A stretch of DNA of 64,000 bases from Lycorma delicatula (taxonomy: Eukaryota > Arthropoda > Insecta > Hemiptera > Fulgoridae), in the NCBI RefSeq assembly GCF_047948215.1, contig NC_134455.1, positions 291,983,647 through 292,047,646 on the forward strand, in the 5' to 3' direction. The notes beneath the pieces were generated by a model that did not search any database, was not told the origin of the DNA, and was given only the letters and a program-made list of their open reading frames with translations. Below, one piece after another: positions 1-13,000 of this stretch. The position numbers were made by a program, and so were the translations under genes. Every line of letters starts with the position of its first letter. Positions within the stretch are counted from its first letter, which is position 1.

Positions 1-330
1 TTTATCATCGTAAAATAAGTTGAAGTTCGAAGTAAAGAGTTCTAAAATTCAAGCCCTTGTAAAGGCAGTTGTTTTTTATGGATCTGAATACTAGACTGTT
101 GCTATTAAAGTTCTTTGGTGGTTAGGTTTCAATTAACCACTCGTCACCAGAGTGGTTGACCTGATTCTGTTCAAGATTACATGATTACTGGTACTTTTAT
201 ACTTACATCGCATTACGTCTGCAACTACGTCAGGCCTGGCAAGCCGGTAGCGGTGATTGCAGTTGCTAATCTTTACACTTAATCCGGCATTAGCTGAAAA
301 ACTGGAGAAATCAAAAGGATCTATGTGAAT
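1..330 (+). repeat. tRNA-derived SINE, copy 1 (partial at window edge)
   Basis: A B-box-like stretch (ttctaaaattcaagccc, about 40-56) is followed by a body with 'ggtttcaattaaccac' near 126-141 and 'gtggttgacctgattctg' near 152-169. The same order of blocks recurs at 30081-30349 and in part at 39078-39226, so this is a dispersed family. The 3' part here (about 215-330) differs from those copies and may be another subfamily or flanking DNA. The 5' end lies outside the window. No protein is encoded. Confidence 0.6.
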
Positions 331-611
331 ATGATTAAGGACATTAATAAAAATAAATAAATAACAGGAAAGTATAATGGTAATAGTTTAATTAGACATT
401 TTTATAATGAAGGTGTTTATTTCAGCAACATGCAGCAGCTATATATTGTTAAAGGAAGAAGAAGGTTTCGCTTCAAATACCTAACCCTTTTTTCTGGATT
501 TTCCACTGTTCTGTAACTACAAGTTCAGTTATACATCTTTAAAAATATGCAGAGTCTGACTTATTAGCTCAGATTCTAGACCAGAAAGAGAAACTCAAAA
601 TGTATCTCTTT

Positions 612-1165
612 ACTTCCTTGTACAAAGTAAAGGAGGTATTGTGATCGAGAATAATTTCATTTTCAGATTTCAACCGAAATATCCATTTTGACAATCCCTG
701 AATCCATGTTGGCTAGTTTGGTATGACGTCTGTGTGTACGTATCTATCTCGCATAACTCAAAAACGATTAGCCGTAGGATGTTGAAAATTTGGATTTAGG
801 ATTGTTGTAACTACTAATTGTGCATCTCCCCTTTGATTGCAATCGACTGAACAAAAGTTTCCAAAAAAGCACAAAAACAAAAAAATTTAGATTTTGGACT
901 TTTTATTAACTGTAGTAATAAGCCTTCGTTGAGAGCTTTTAAACAATATTTCATAAGTGGCACTTATTTTCATCGGTTCCAGAGTTATAGCCAAATAAAA
1001 TTTTAATTAATGAAATATTTGGGTATTACAAGGGACATCGATTCAAATCAGACTCCACCTCCTTTTTTCTTTTTTTAACTTTTTTTAAATTTAAATATAT
1101 TGATTAATTAATGTGTTATGTAATTTAATAAGCATACAAGGAAGTCATGTAGTATCCACGTCATT
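612..1165 (+). repeat. Dispersed non-coding element with inverted ends (MITE-like)
   Basis: The left end reads acttccttgtac at 612 and the right end has its near-complement (gcatacaaggaagt, ending at 1145). The sequence after this end (catgt.gtatccacrtca) is also conserved in related ends at 8395-8460 (opposite strand) and 13970-14020, so the true boundary probably lies about 20 bp further right. No open frame is present. It may be a non-autonomous DNA transposon or a Helitron-like element. No target duplication is evident. Confidence 0.5.
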
Positions 1166-1169
1166 TTTT

Positions 1170-2465
1170 TTTTATATTTAGTTACATTCTAAGTCTATTC
1201 TGAAAAAAAATTGCTTAACATTTTCAATGTTGATTGGCATAATTTACAAACCGTAAGTTGTAGAATTTTATTCTTTTAAAATGTGACAGGATAGTAGTAT
1301 ATTTTTAATTATCTATGATTACACATACAATTACATATGATTACAATTGTAGATTCAACAAATCTACAGTAGTAAAATAGATGAAGTATTAAATATATAT
1401 ACAAATGTCACATACATATATTTTCTGGTCATTTCTTTTTTTAATACAGTTTATGCTCGTATATACTTTTCAAAATACTTATCGGATAGCGCATTTAACT
1501 TTAGTTCATAATAGTTATTCATTTGTTTGAAAATAAAATTGATTATAGGTTTTCTAATTTATATCTTGCAAATTAATCGACTTTAAAAAATAGAATAAAA
1601 TAGTTGCAGTTTCGATTGTTAAAAAATAAAATACCTATTAGTAGAATCTTAGAAACTAATATATTTTTACAAAAAACTTAACACCATTTTTAAATATTAA
1701 AAGGTAATTCCCTCCATTTAAATATTGGTTAAAATCTGAAATATTTATTTTTTAGGATAGCTATTCATGTTATCTCTTCCTTTCTTGAAATAATTTTTAT
1801 CTTATCTAATTTTATAAAAGGGACATGAATTAGGGTCTTACGGGGAGGCAATATTAATCGGGAGGTTGTGATTGAGTTCTTTTAAAGGTAAGTATCGTTT
1901 TTGATTGGGATTGTCCAAAACTAAAACTAGTCAACTACACTTTTTAGTATACGATATTATTCTGTACTTTTTAGTAAAGAATTTTTCATTTTTATTTTAT
2001 AAATTAAGTACAAATGTTTGTTCTTTGTTTCGTGTTAAGAGTTATTGCTAAAGTTAGTGTTTAACGACGTTCCATGGTGATTAGGCATGTTTCTTTTAAC
2101 TCCGTGCTAGTGTTCGTTTTTCCGTTCTTTCGGTTTACTGTGCTTATTTTTGTTTGTTATTGTTTTTTGTTGGATTGGTTTGAGTTTGTTTTTTGATTTT
2201 GTTCCCCGTTTTTATTGTTTTATTAATTTAATTAAACTTTATTTACATCTGTTTAACAGTGACTATTTCTGTTTCTGTTTTTACTTCTTTATATTTTGTT
2301 GTGTTGGGTGTCGTTTATTATTTATTTATATTTTATTCGTTTATTTATTTTTTCGTTTATTATATTTATATTAATTATAGATTATATTAAAAATTTTCTG
2401 GCGTTTTACGTCTACTTTAGTTGGTAAAACTCTATACTTACATACTTTATTTACAACAGCTGTTT
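1170..2465. other. AT-rich stretch with no recognisable gene
   Basis: The DNA is very T-rich. The one open stretch, at 2150-2374, would encode a Phe/Tyr/Leu run typical of poly-pyrimidine DNA and is not credible as a gene. I see no transposon signature here apart from simple A/T runs. Confidence 0.6.
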
Positions 2466-2493
2466 GTTATTTCCTCACTGTTGCGTTGAAAGA

Positions 2494-4440
2494 TTACTCT
2501 CTTCGTTTATTCTGATGTCCGGTTTCGAAGATCCGAAAAAGGAAGAGAACTGCTGTCGGTCTCGAGGGGAGTGGGAAGGCCGTTGCGGGGTTATGGACTT
2601 CGCAAATGTTCGTCTGGTGATTCTGAGTCTGGTCTCTTAGTGCTAGGCACTGGTTTACCACTCGAGCCCGTTGAAGGTGGTATCGGAGGATACCAGTCGG
2701 AAGACGCATTTTAAGCGGAAGGAAGATAGAGTTGCTCAGTTGGAAATCCACCGGATAGCCGTAGGGGAGTACGCTGGTTCAGACTCTTCTTCCGGGGATG
2801 ACAGTCCCTATCTCACGGACCGTTGTTTGGTTGAAATGAAATATTTTATTGTGGTGAGAGGCAAATCTAACCTTAAGCGAAAGAAATCGCTGTCTCCGCC
2901 GACGAATGTCCTCGCCTGCCATCAAGCGGAGACCGAGTACAGATGATGGTAATTCTATGACTTTAACTGCTGAGTCCGGTGGTGACCACGGGATTTGCAA
3001 CTGTCCTGAAACATCTATGTTCCCAAGCTGAGCTGTTGGATTCTCTCGTCAAACCGTGTTCTGAGATTAAGCAGGATGTTAAGTTCACGTCTGCGGCGCC
3101 CCTAGTTGGTTTGGTGCAGCGAGTAAGGCTGATTATTTCAACTGGTTGGCTGGATGAAGACCGAAGCGACCGCACAGACAGAGGAGTCTGAGAATCAGAG
3201 GTTATGTAGCGTTTATAGAGCGGGACTAAGGCCAGGACTATTAAGGCCACTCAGACATTCAAAAGAATCGGAGCTGACGATATAATCAGGAAATTGGAGG
3301 AGGGCATAGATGACGACGAGGTTCCTGTACTTTTTTCCAAGCACTGTGGTGAGGAAATTTTCAAGATGGTGAAAATGGCTGATACTTCATTCACAGACAA
3401 GGAAGGAGGAGTCGTGTTAATTGATGATTTGTGATCTACTGCAGCTAAACAGAGGAGTAGGGCTTGTCGGATGGCGCAAAGTGTCAGGAGATTGGAGTCC
3501 AAGTCTGAGATGAAGAGTTGACAATTATTGGTTGACAGTCATGGGGCCAAGGATGTATGCGGCGGTGAGGAAATAGATGTGGGAGGTAGTATATATACGG
3601 TAGTAATGAAGTTAGAGAATGTAGACGGAAAGATAGTCGATTGCTTCAGGAGCATCAGGAAAGTAGGAGATTAGGACTGGAAGCTCCTTTTGTGTTTCCG
3701 GCTAATAGAACTGGAGCCATCATGAAAAGATTACTAAAGTGCAATAGTAGACCGGCTGGTAAGGAGCAGATATTACATTGATGAGTCTACTGGAGAGCGG
3801 AAGGCTACTCGACAGGGTGAGCCGTCACGTACAATGTCGATCAGAGCTTAGGGGCGGAGCTTCGCTGAACTATTAAAATGTGTAAAGGAAGGAGTAGACA
3901 ATAGCATGGCTAAAGTGCTACCAATTAGTAAAGGGAACGCCGATGAAGTACAAATACATGTCAAGGCAAAGCAAGCAAGTCTATTATAGCAGTCCATCAG
4001 GCAAAATGTTGAGGGGGTTGCGGTCAGTGAGGTCGGTCGACGAGCTCAACCTATACTATTATATAAAAGATTTAGACCATGATACGACAGCTGCTGAGGT
4101 GGTCAAGTCGGTGGCGGCATATGTTGGCTGCATGGAGGCGGATTTGAGAGTTACATCCGTGCAACCAGCTTACGGAGGATCGCAGAATGCCACGATAATG
4201 GTGCCTGGGTTTGTGGCGCGTAGGTTATCCGATATTAAGACGATACAGATAGGCTGGATTAATTGCAGAGTGTGCCGGAGGGAGGAAACATTGACGTGTT
4301 TCAGTTATGGAGAGAATGGCCATATGGCTGCGAAGTGCGAAGAACCAGACCGGTCTAGACTATGTTTTAGATGTAATGGAGAGAGCAGAGATAGATGGCT
4401 ATAAGAGCAGTGGATGTCAGCAGCGGCCAGTTAATACAGA
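2494..4440 (+). pseudogene. ORF1 (gag-like) of the R1-clade LINE, decayed
   Basis: ORF1 proteins of this clade bind element RNA and form the ribonucleoprotein used for retrotransposition. The clearest remnant is 3943-4404, 153 codons. Its C-terminal part carries a knuckle, CFSYGENGHMAAKC, in which the second Cys of the CCHC pattern has become Tyr, followed by DRSRLCFRCNGE, the start of a second knuckle that then runs into a stop. Upstream pieces (2671-2946, 2979-3191 and others) are Ser/Arg/Glu-rich gag-like sequence in shifting frames. No single start can be assigned. Endonuclease sequence begins about 100 bp downstream, as expected for ORF1/ORF2 spacing. Confidence 0.7.
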
Positions 4441-4498
4441 GAACAAAAGGGAAGCCACGTGTCGGAGGGGCTGGTGAAGGCTAAGTGATGGGAAATGC

Positions 4499-7259
4499 GC
4501 ATGTTAATGCGAATTTTTCAAATTAATGCGAACAGGAGAACTATGGATGCCTGCTGGGAAATAGCTGTCCGACGGGGTTCTGAGATTATATTCCTGAGTG
4601 AGCCGGATCGATGAACAATCACCGATGATAGATGGGTGGTGTCTGCTGATTCCGGTGCGGCTTTACTAGTCTCCTGTGGTACAGCAGCAGTATATAATAA
4701 GGGCGCAGGTCCCGGCTACGTATGGGTAGAACTGGTGAGGGTAGAGATGTTTAGTGTATATCTCTCGCTTAACATCGACCGACTTTTTAGTTTATGTAGG
4801 AATGGTTGATGATTTGTTAGAGGAAATTGCCAGATGGAGGTCGAAAATCGTCGTGGTGGTCGGAGATTTCAACGTAAAGGCAAGGAATTGGGGATTAGCC
4901 ATCGATGATCGAAGAGGCAGACTTATTGAGGACACTATGGCTTCAGTGGACCTTCAGTGCATCAATCGAAGATGCAAATGACATTCGGGAGAGGAGGAGT
5001 ACGGGTCTCCGTCCCGGATCTGACATTTTTCAGCATAAGAGGCTTGCAGAGGTTGATAAAATGGGAGGTGTTGGAGAAGGTGACCCTCAGTGACCACCAA
5101 CTAATCACTTTTGAAATTGGCGACATTATCCAGGAAGAACGTACAGGCACCAGCAGAGTGAGATTTCATCCAGGCAGTGTCACATAATTCAGAGTGGCTA
5201 TTGATTTTAAACTTGGCTGTAACCAAGACACGGAGTTGAATGAGCTGAGAGTCACAGTATTGTGGGTGGGAGTGTAAACGGGTCTATTTAAGGAAGTAAT
5301 TGCAGGGCGTGCAGGAGTATATTGGTGGATTCCCAAACTTGCCGAACTGCGAAAAAGATTTGTGATGAGTAGGTGCTGCCTCAAGAGAACGCAGAGGTGG
5401 GGTGAGAATATTGAAGAGGAGCTCAGAAGATTAAGACTTGCGAGACGGAACTTTCGTAAGTGGAACGCAAGTGGCAGGAATTGTGTGATGCTGTGGAAGT
5501 TGATCCGTGGGGTGACGTCACAAAAAGTTTTGGAAAACGGCGGCCACTCCTCACCGAAAATGAGCTGAGGAAAGTCGTTGACGAAATGTTTCCGAAAGAA
5601 ATGTACTGTCAAAGGGAGGAGATTGTGGAGGAACCAATAGTTCCTTTCTCGCTCCAGGACCTGAGTGAGGCGGCTAAGATGATTAAAGGCGGCAAGAGCC
5701 CTGGCCGGATAGAATCCCCCCGGAGGTCATAAAAATTGTGGCCGATACGAAACCTGGTGTCGTATTTCGTGCAATAAATATGATATTTTTAGATGGAATA
5801 GTTACCTGAAACGGTGGAGGGGTGCAATTTTAGTGATGTTTTGTGACCACTTTGTTTATTAATTGCTTCCCAATGTTATTTGAAAGACTTGTTCTTCGAA
5901 GAATAAACGATGGTGTAGAGATGTCAGAGGTACTTCATGAGGATCAATTTGGTTTTCGGCCCGGACGCTCGGCGATTGATGTGATCGGGAGAGTGATGAA
6001 TATTATTCGATCACCTAACACGGATCAGGGAACACGGAGGACGAGATAGATAGGAGCGGTCATGCTCTTAGATATACGCAATGCGTTTAATGAGCTGCCA
6101 TGGGAAGTTATATTTCATGAACTAGAAGCCAAACGATCCCTGCATACCTACGAAGTGTGTTGCACGAATATTTTAAGGACAGATTCGTGGTGGGCAGGTA
6201 AGAAGGTGGTGAAACGAAATTTCAGGTGGAGAGGGGTGTCCGTCAGGTTTCGGTGCTGGGTCCGGAGCATTGCTTTCGATAATTTTCTAAGGCAGAACTA
6301 CCCGGCGGGCGTCACCCCAGTGGCGTTTGCTGATGATTTGGCACTTATGATTGTGCACAAAACAGAATAAGAACTGATGGCGGCCGGTGAAGAAGCGGTT
6401 GACATGGTTAGGAGGTGGCTAATAGCTCATGGTCTACGGTTCGCTGAAGACAAAGTTAAAGTGGTTGTTGTGGGTGGGAGGCGCAGACTACATCCATTGC
6501 ATTTTAGAGTGTGACACAATGGTCCACCCTAGCCCAGCCGCAAAGTATTTAGGCGTGTGGCTGGACAAGCGCCGGTCCTTTACTATGCATTTGAGTTGAG
6601 GAGGCGGCGAGAAAGGGCGAAAATGTGGTGAAGGCGCTCAGCAAAATCATGAGGAATAAGGGCGGTTCTCAGTGTGGAAGAGGAAACTGTTGGCCAGTGT
6701 GCACTCTTCTGTGATGTTATATGGAGTTCTTGTAAGGCTGGGAGCCTTACAAGAACTTGTGAAGGGCCAGGAACGTGAGGGATTTGGTTATGCAACAATA
6801 GGTTAAATATACGTATAATCGCAGGGTATCGTACGATCAGCGCCGAGGCGGAATTGGTTGTAGCTGGGGTACCGCCGATAGACTTACAAGCGCAAATGAG
6901 AGCTTGAGTAGTGGCTGGACGAGACAGAAAGGAAGCAATTGACGGTCTCTAGCCTCTACATGTCTTGGCATGACAGATAGCGAGATTCGGACAAAGGAAG
7001 GTTGACCTATGGGCTCATAGCAACGTCAGGAACTGGGTGGAGAAAAAGGATGGTAACAGGCTACGAATTCACCCAGTTCTTGACTGGACATGGATGTTTT
7101 CGGGACTATCTGTACAGAATGGACAGATGCCGTACAAGTCCCTGTCATGATTGTGGCGAACTGGATACAGCAGTGCATGTGGTGTTTTTTTTTGCCTTAG
7201 ATGGCGCACTTAAGATTAGAGCTCGTGGATCAGGGATGTGGAGGAGGCCAATAATATAA
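4499..7259 (+). pseudogene. ORF2 (endonuclease plus reverse transcriptase) of the R1-clade LINE, decayed
   Basis: ORF2 nicks target DNA and reverse-transcribes the element RNA. The endonuclease begins near 4499 (FQINANRRTMDACWE, then IIFLSEP) and continues with VVVVGDFNVKARNWG near 4850-4890, the conserved D-F-N block. The RT shows EDQFGFRPGRSAID (about 5938), LLDIRNAFNELPW (motif A, about 6065) and VAFADDLALMI (motif C, FADD, about 6325). The C-terminal region at 7002-7259 has FLTGHGCFRDYLYRM and a Cys/His cluster (CHDCGELDTAVHVVF) typical of R1-clade ORF2. At least eight frame changes or stops split it. The stop at 5161-5190 and the one at 6368 interrupt the endonuclease and the RT respectively. 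Confidence 0.8.
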
Positions 7260-7675
7260 TCGAGGTGATGGTCAGCAATAGCGATAAATGGGAATGTATC
7301 CCGACTACGATCACATCAACGATAGGAGAGAAGGCCAATGAAGAGAGGCAACGACAGGCTGAGCAGATGCGGATCGATAGAGACATCGATATAGGGTGAT
7401 CAATGGAGGGCCAGCTTCTGCGATGGGTTGGCGGAGGGCTCCTCGGTGTCTTCGCTCGTTGATCGCCCTCTGGAGACGCCTTCTGGTCATCCGGATTCGG
7501 ATAGTAGAGTGCCTGGGTGATCATGCAGGGGCTGTAAGTACCATATGGCTTAGATCCGGCCTCTGCACAATAATAGGGAAGGTTTTTTCAAGGGTAATAG
7601 CCTTGCACTGCTGTTAGTCCAGGCCTGACGACGGCTGGCAGAGCTTTTTCCACCCCCTACGGAAAAAAAAGAAAA

Positions 7676-9225
7676 AAGTTATTTATTTATATATTAATTA
7701 TTATTATTGTAATTATTTCTATATTGTAATTTTTTTTATTTATTATAAGGATTTTATTTTATTTTGCACTAATCCGTTTTCATCTACTTATGTCGACTTT
7801 TAAACAATTAAAACAAGCATCTGTTTTAAATTTTAATTAAATTTTTAACACTGCAAACGAGTTCTGAGAGTTTTATACTTAAGAATTTATTAATTAAGAT
7901 AACTTTAATGAAGGTAAAATGTCACAAATATCTATTCGTATTTCATTAAAAGTTAAGTGTTTTTTTTTCTTGTAAGATAAATTGATTTTACAAAATTTGT
8001 TTTCAATGTTAATTGGATTCTTTCTAGAAATTACGTAACAGTAGGTTTACCCTTGTTGAATTTATTATCATTTTTGTAGGTGTTTCTTTCAATTCATTAT
8101 TAAAATTATTTTTAACACTGAAGTGCTACAATAAATAGAACTACCCAGAAAACTTTTGGCTAATGAGAAAAAAAAATTGGGTAAATCATGTTTCATCACA
8201 TAACCTAAACTAATTACTACAGAGTATGTTTTATGTTACTGGTTAGTATATTTATTACTAGGTATTTTTACTCCATATCTATGTGTATAAAACTAAATGC
8301 CGCGACAGATTCATAATAAACGTCCAGAAAAACTATTGATGGTAAATTGATGAAAATATTATGTATTCACGATCTTCTTAGGTATAAGTGCATGTAAAGA
8401 AAATCTGATGTGGACACCACATGAATTCCTTGTATGCTTATTAAATTACATAAACAATTTTTTTTTTTTAATGAAAAGTGAATAAAATTTTACTTCGTTA
8501 ATAACTTACGATATATTTTTATTTTTTTTTTGTTATTGAATTATTAGTCATCATAAAAGTTTTTTACAATGAGAGGGTAATAATTATTAATAAATCAATG
8601 AACCGGGTGATCGTTTGAAAAGTTACCACATTTATTATTCAACATCTATCAGTCCCGTCGCATTTCTGTTTGCAAACATGTATATCATTCTCGGAGGGAA
8701 ACATTTTAAAATTATTTTCAAGGGGGTGGGTTCCACCCACTCCATTACAACTACCCCGACTCAAAAATCTTAAATGGCAATGGTAACATTTAATTTCATT
8801 AATTGAAAACCTGAAAATAATTATGAATTTTGGTGAAAATAAAATTAAAATCCGTTCACCCCTTCGCTCAGCAGGTGCGACAAACCATTTGGGGTAGTAC
8901 CTTTTTTTAAATTTCACTCCAACAAAAATAACTATAAAATTACGTGACATTATTTATTAAACCATTTGAAATAATCATAATATGCGGATTGAAACTGTGA
9001 AAAAAATTACCAACACAAAATATCACCCTTAAATATTTTCTAAATTTTCAAGGGTTGAAAATTTGTTTCTTTCAAGTGAGACGATGTAGCTTGTGACACT
9101 TCATTGGAAGGCCCTTTGAATGAAAATTAATTTTATTAAAATAAAATAAAAATTGTTTCACTGGTATTGATGTTATGATTAATGAAGAGGTTTTTTTTTA
9201 GGTTATATTGGGATAAAGTGTTACT
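7676..9225. other. AT-rich spacer with degenerate repeat pieces
   Basis: There is no credible gene. Most of it is AT-rich. Around 8600-9130 a more complex block has a short hairpin (gtgggttccacccac near 8725) and looks like an anonymous non-coding repeat, but I found no second copy in this window. Confidence 0.4.
8395..8475 (-). repeat. End fragment of the 612-1165 repeat family, inverted
   Basis: Read on the minus strand it gives ttatgtaatttaataagc, then atacaaggaattcatgtg and the rest of the family end. This is nearly the same as the right end of the 612-1165 element, including the conserved 'ccacatcaga' beyond the inverted repeat. Confidence 0.55.
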
Positions 9226-9289
9226 GACCCAGAGCATTAGGTCTGAAATCGTCCGTTCTTGATAAAAATATGGGTTTTAGGTTTCGTCA

Positions 9290-9842
9290 GTATTGAAAAA
9301 TCGTACCAGTAAACACAGCATTATAACAACAATTAAACATATGGAAAAAAAATTTGCGAACTGCAGTGATTCACATACAGCCCGCTTCCGAGATTGCCCA
9401 ACCTTTAAAGAAGAAAAGGCAATTCTCAAAATCTGCACTGAACAGAAGCTATCTTTTCCGGATCCACGCAGAGAATATAAAAAATAAATAACTCACGGAA
9501 CGTGGTTTTAAACCAGATGTATCTTTTGCCACTGCTACATCGGAACAGACTACTACAAATGTTAGTAATCAGCAGTGCGGATCCTGCAATGAATTTAAAA
9601 AATTTGTTCAGATGCTTTCTGATCAAGTTGCTTCACTTATAGCCACAAAGATGGATATTTCAGAGCTGACAAAGATGAATAAAAAGTCTTTCGTCACAGT
9701 TAGTGAATCCAACAGTGAGATCCATACGATAGTTCTTGTTCTCAAAGTCTTACCGGTACGGTCAGGGAATATCACAGCTGACAGTAAGCCACCTAATAAG
9801 CTCCCCGTAAAGGGAAGCCACCTAATAAGCTCCCCGTAAAGG
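9290..9842 (+). pseudogene. ORF1 C-terminal remnant of the I-clade LINE
   Basis: The segment starting at 9293 contains FANCSDSHTARFRDCPTF, corresponding to the last CCHC knuckle (C-x2-C-type, with one Cys replaced) and the following RDCP motif of LINE gag proteins, then LSFPDPRREYKK. After a stop at 9485 the reading continues in a second frame (TERGFKPDVSFATATSEQ, then CGSCNEFKKFVQML) to about 9840. This Ser/Thr/Pro-rich tail ends in a tandem 29-bp duplication. It is RNA-binding in its family; here it is broken and lacks its N-terminal domain. Confidence 0.7.
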
Positions 9843-9844
9843 GA
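9787..9844 (+). repeat. 29-bp perfect tandem duplication
   Basis: The unit agccacctaataagctccc plus nine further bases (cgtaaaggga end) occurs at 9787-9815 and again at 9816-9844 without a mismatch. It lies in the ORF1 tail of the I-clade LINE. Because 29 is not a multiple of three, the duplication itself shifts the frame. The lack of divergence suggests that it is more recent than the element's decay. Confidence 0.9.
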
Positions 9845-10013
9845 ACCCACATAACCACCGCCTCTGGGATGTCAACTGCGGCATCCCATTCTAATAAATC
9901 TCCTCCACCATCACCTCTCCACAAAAACCGAATCATATACAACTAATTTTTATATAGTTTCCTAAATTTATTTATTTTATATTTTATTATTTCTTTATAT
10001 TTTTTTTACCCTT

Positions 10014-13000
10014 ATGAATATTATTCAGTGGAATGTTAGAGGTCTTCCGTCCCGCATTAAAGATATTAGAGTACTGGCGCACGTACATGATCCACTAATC
10101 ATGTGTTTCCAAGAAACTCATCTTCTACAACATGACCCATTAACACTCAGAGAATACTTCTGCGAGAGATACGACTGTCTAGTAGACAGTGGAGTAGCAA
10201 TTTCATGAAGAATGGGGTGTCGGCTACAAGGATTCAACTAACCACTCTCATTCCTGCTGTTGTAGTAAAGGACTCTATTCCCTTCAAATTACATATCAGT
10301 AATCTGTATCTCTCACCAAACAATGAGTTCAGTGCACTAGATCTCTCAAATACTATCTCCATCGTTAATAGTAGGAGACTTCAATGCCCACCATATTTCC
10401 TCGAACTCAACCTTCTGGTCCACTCAAGGAAATATGATAAACGGAGTTAGACAAAACTTGGACCTTTGTCTACTGAACAATGCATGTCTTTATCATCTAG
10501 TGCTGTATCTAACATCGATCTCACCATATGCTCACTGAATTTACTCCCTCAACTTAATTGATCTGTTTGTGATGACTTTCACGGCAGTGTACACAGACCA
10601 ATTATTATTGGTTTCGGTGTAGACAGCGAGGTTAAAAGAAGGCCATGGAGATGGACTGTTGAAAAGGCGAACATCCTTGACAAATTTTCCTCTTTTACGT
10701 ACATGATACTTGAGAATGCCAACAGATGTATCCCACAAACATTGGGTAATCCTAGACGTCCTTCCATTCCATGGTGGAATGATGATTGTAAGTATGTTGT
10801 TTGGAATCGATGGCAGGCACTACGCAAATTTAATCTTTGGCCTACAGCTGAACATCTAAATTTATACCGCAGGGCTAGAGCGATATGGCGTCGGGTATTG
10901 AACGCTAAGAGTAGTTAATGGACGAAATACTTGAACACTATCTCACGCACTACTCACTCCCACGTCTACCGTCTGGAAAAAAATCCGTGCAATTTTCGGG
11001 TCACCGAAAACAATCTATTTTCGGTCTTATTGATGAAGGAAAATTCCTTTCATCATCTTCGGCTGTGGCAAATACTTTAGTAAAATCTTTCCGCTCCGTG
11101 TCTCTCACTTCATCGTATAATAACGACTTTCAAAGGTACAAGATACAGATAGAATTAATATCGTTAAACACTGATGATTCGGTTGGTGAATTAAACGCCC
11201 CATTCGTATTTAAGGAATTGTTAACACGCGCTTAAAAACTCACGTGACACTTCCCCTGGACCGGACAACATTTGCCTTTGTATGCTTTCACACTTTCCTT
11301 ATTCGGCACTACAACATCTTTTGAATATTTACAATGGTTTATTCTCCGAACACATCTTCCCACCCGGCTGGTCAGAGGCATTTACTATACCAGTAATAAA
11401 ACCTGGTAAAGACAAAACCAACCCCTGAAGCTTTATCAAGCATTTTGTGTAAATTAATGGAGAGAATACCAAGTACCATGCAAACCGTAGGCTTACATGG
11501 TCCTTGGAGAGACATGGCTTTCTATCTTCAGAACAGCATGGTTTCCGACAAGGACGATCTTCCATTGACCATTTAGTGTCAATAGAAACAGCTATACAAA
11601 ACGCTTTCCGAAACCGCCAGCACCTCGTTGCTATCTTCTTTGATATACAAAAGGCGTACGGACACAGCCTGTCGACATGGTATTCTTAACACCCTTAAGG
11701 AATCAAGGGGAATATGCTTGCCTTTATCCGGAGATTCTTAAATCACCAAACGTTTCGTGTTCGTGTGGACGATTCGCTCTCAGGTAGTGTCATCTTGAAG
11801 AATGGAGTGCCTCAAGGTAGTGTATTAAATGCCACCTTATTTTCTGTAGCCATAAACGGCATTACCAATTGTGTACAGGCTCCTGTCTCATGTTCTCTAT
11901 TTATTGACGATTTTGCTATTTACATTGCGAGCCGTTCAACACCCACAGCAGAGAGACTACTACAGAACACTATATTTCACCTTGAAGCTTGATCCAGGAT
12001 TACTGGTTTCACATTTTCATCCGACAAAACAAAATGTGTAGTCTTTTCTCGGCTACGAAACCCTTCTATTCCGCAAGTTTTTCTGAACGGAGAGGTTATT
12101 GCTATCTCCCCTTATGTCAAGTTTCTAGGTTTATTTTTTAATACTTGGGTCAAACAAATAAAAGAATTTAAAACAAAATGTTAAACTTTTAGATATGATG
12201 CGAGTCCATAGTAACACCAACTGGGGAGCCGATCGGTCATGTATGACAAGTTTTTACTATTCCTTTATTCGTTCCCGTTTAGATTATGGTTGTGTCGCCT
12301 ACTATTCAGGTCGTCAAACCGTGCTTAAAATGCTGGATGGTATACATCATGCTTTCCTTCGGCTTGCCACAGGCGCGTTTAAGTCAAGCCCTGTCGCGAG
12401 TTTACTTCTAGACTATGGTGAATCATCACTTTGGGATAGACAAGACCAGCTTTTATTATCTTATTTTGCTCGTCTCAAAGGACGGCCAAATCACCCGGCT
12501 TTTGACTCTTTCCTTAGAAATCCTAATTTAGGAAAGTATGAGGACTGTCCACGTTGTACTGTACCTGTAGGTATCCGTACTTGACGTCTGCTGCAGAATA
12601 TAAATGTTGACACACCGTCATTCTTTCCATCGTATCCGTGCTCATATCCTCCCTTGGGAATAAACGTTATAAATTTTATTTTTGACCTTACGACATAAAT
12701 AAACAATCAGCACTATCTACTGTCTTCCAGTAAATGTTTCAGTGTGTTCTCTCCATGATGAACCCAGACGCGGTGGTATACACTGATGGATCGAAACAAA
12801 ACGATACCGTTGGTTGTGCGTTTGTTATCAATGAAAAAACTAATATGTTTGGTCTACCCGGTATTACGAGTATGTTTACCGCTGAACTATACGCTATAAA
12901 TAAGGATCTAAATATCATTAATCCTAAATATAGAAACATTCTTATTTGCAGTGACTCGTGTAGTGCTCTCCAAGCCTTAAAAAATTTTACTCCAAACATA

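Larger units (their letters stand above)
2470..7675 (+). mobile_element. R1-clade non-LTR retrotransposon, near full length but inactive
   Basis: This block is clearly richer in GC than its surroundings. Reading left to right it holds a gag-like region ending in CCHC zinc knuckles, an apurinic-type endonuclease, a reverse transcriptase with an FADD box and a C-terminal Cys/His motif, and it ends in an A-rich tail (about 7661-7676). That order and the wording of the motifs match the R1 clade of LINEs. Many stops and frame changes show that it is dead. R1 itself inserts in 28S rDNA, but no rDNA flanks this copy, so it is an R1-clade relative with other target preferences. The 5' boundary is set by the base-composition change and is approximate. 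Confidence 0.85.

Noticed and set aside
2150..2374. 74-codon frame with Phe/Tyr/Leu-rich product
   Set aside because: It lies in an almost pure T/A-rich stretch; the product is low-complexity and has no splice or promoter support.
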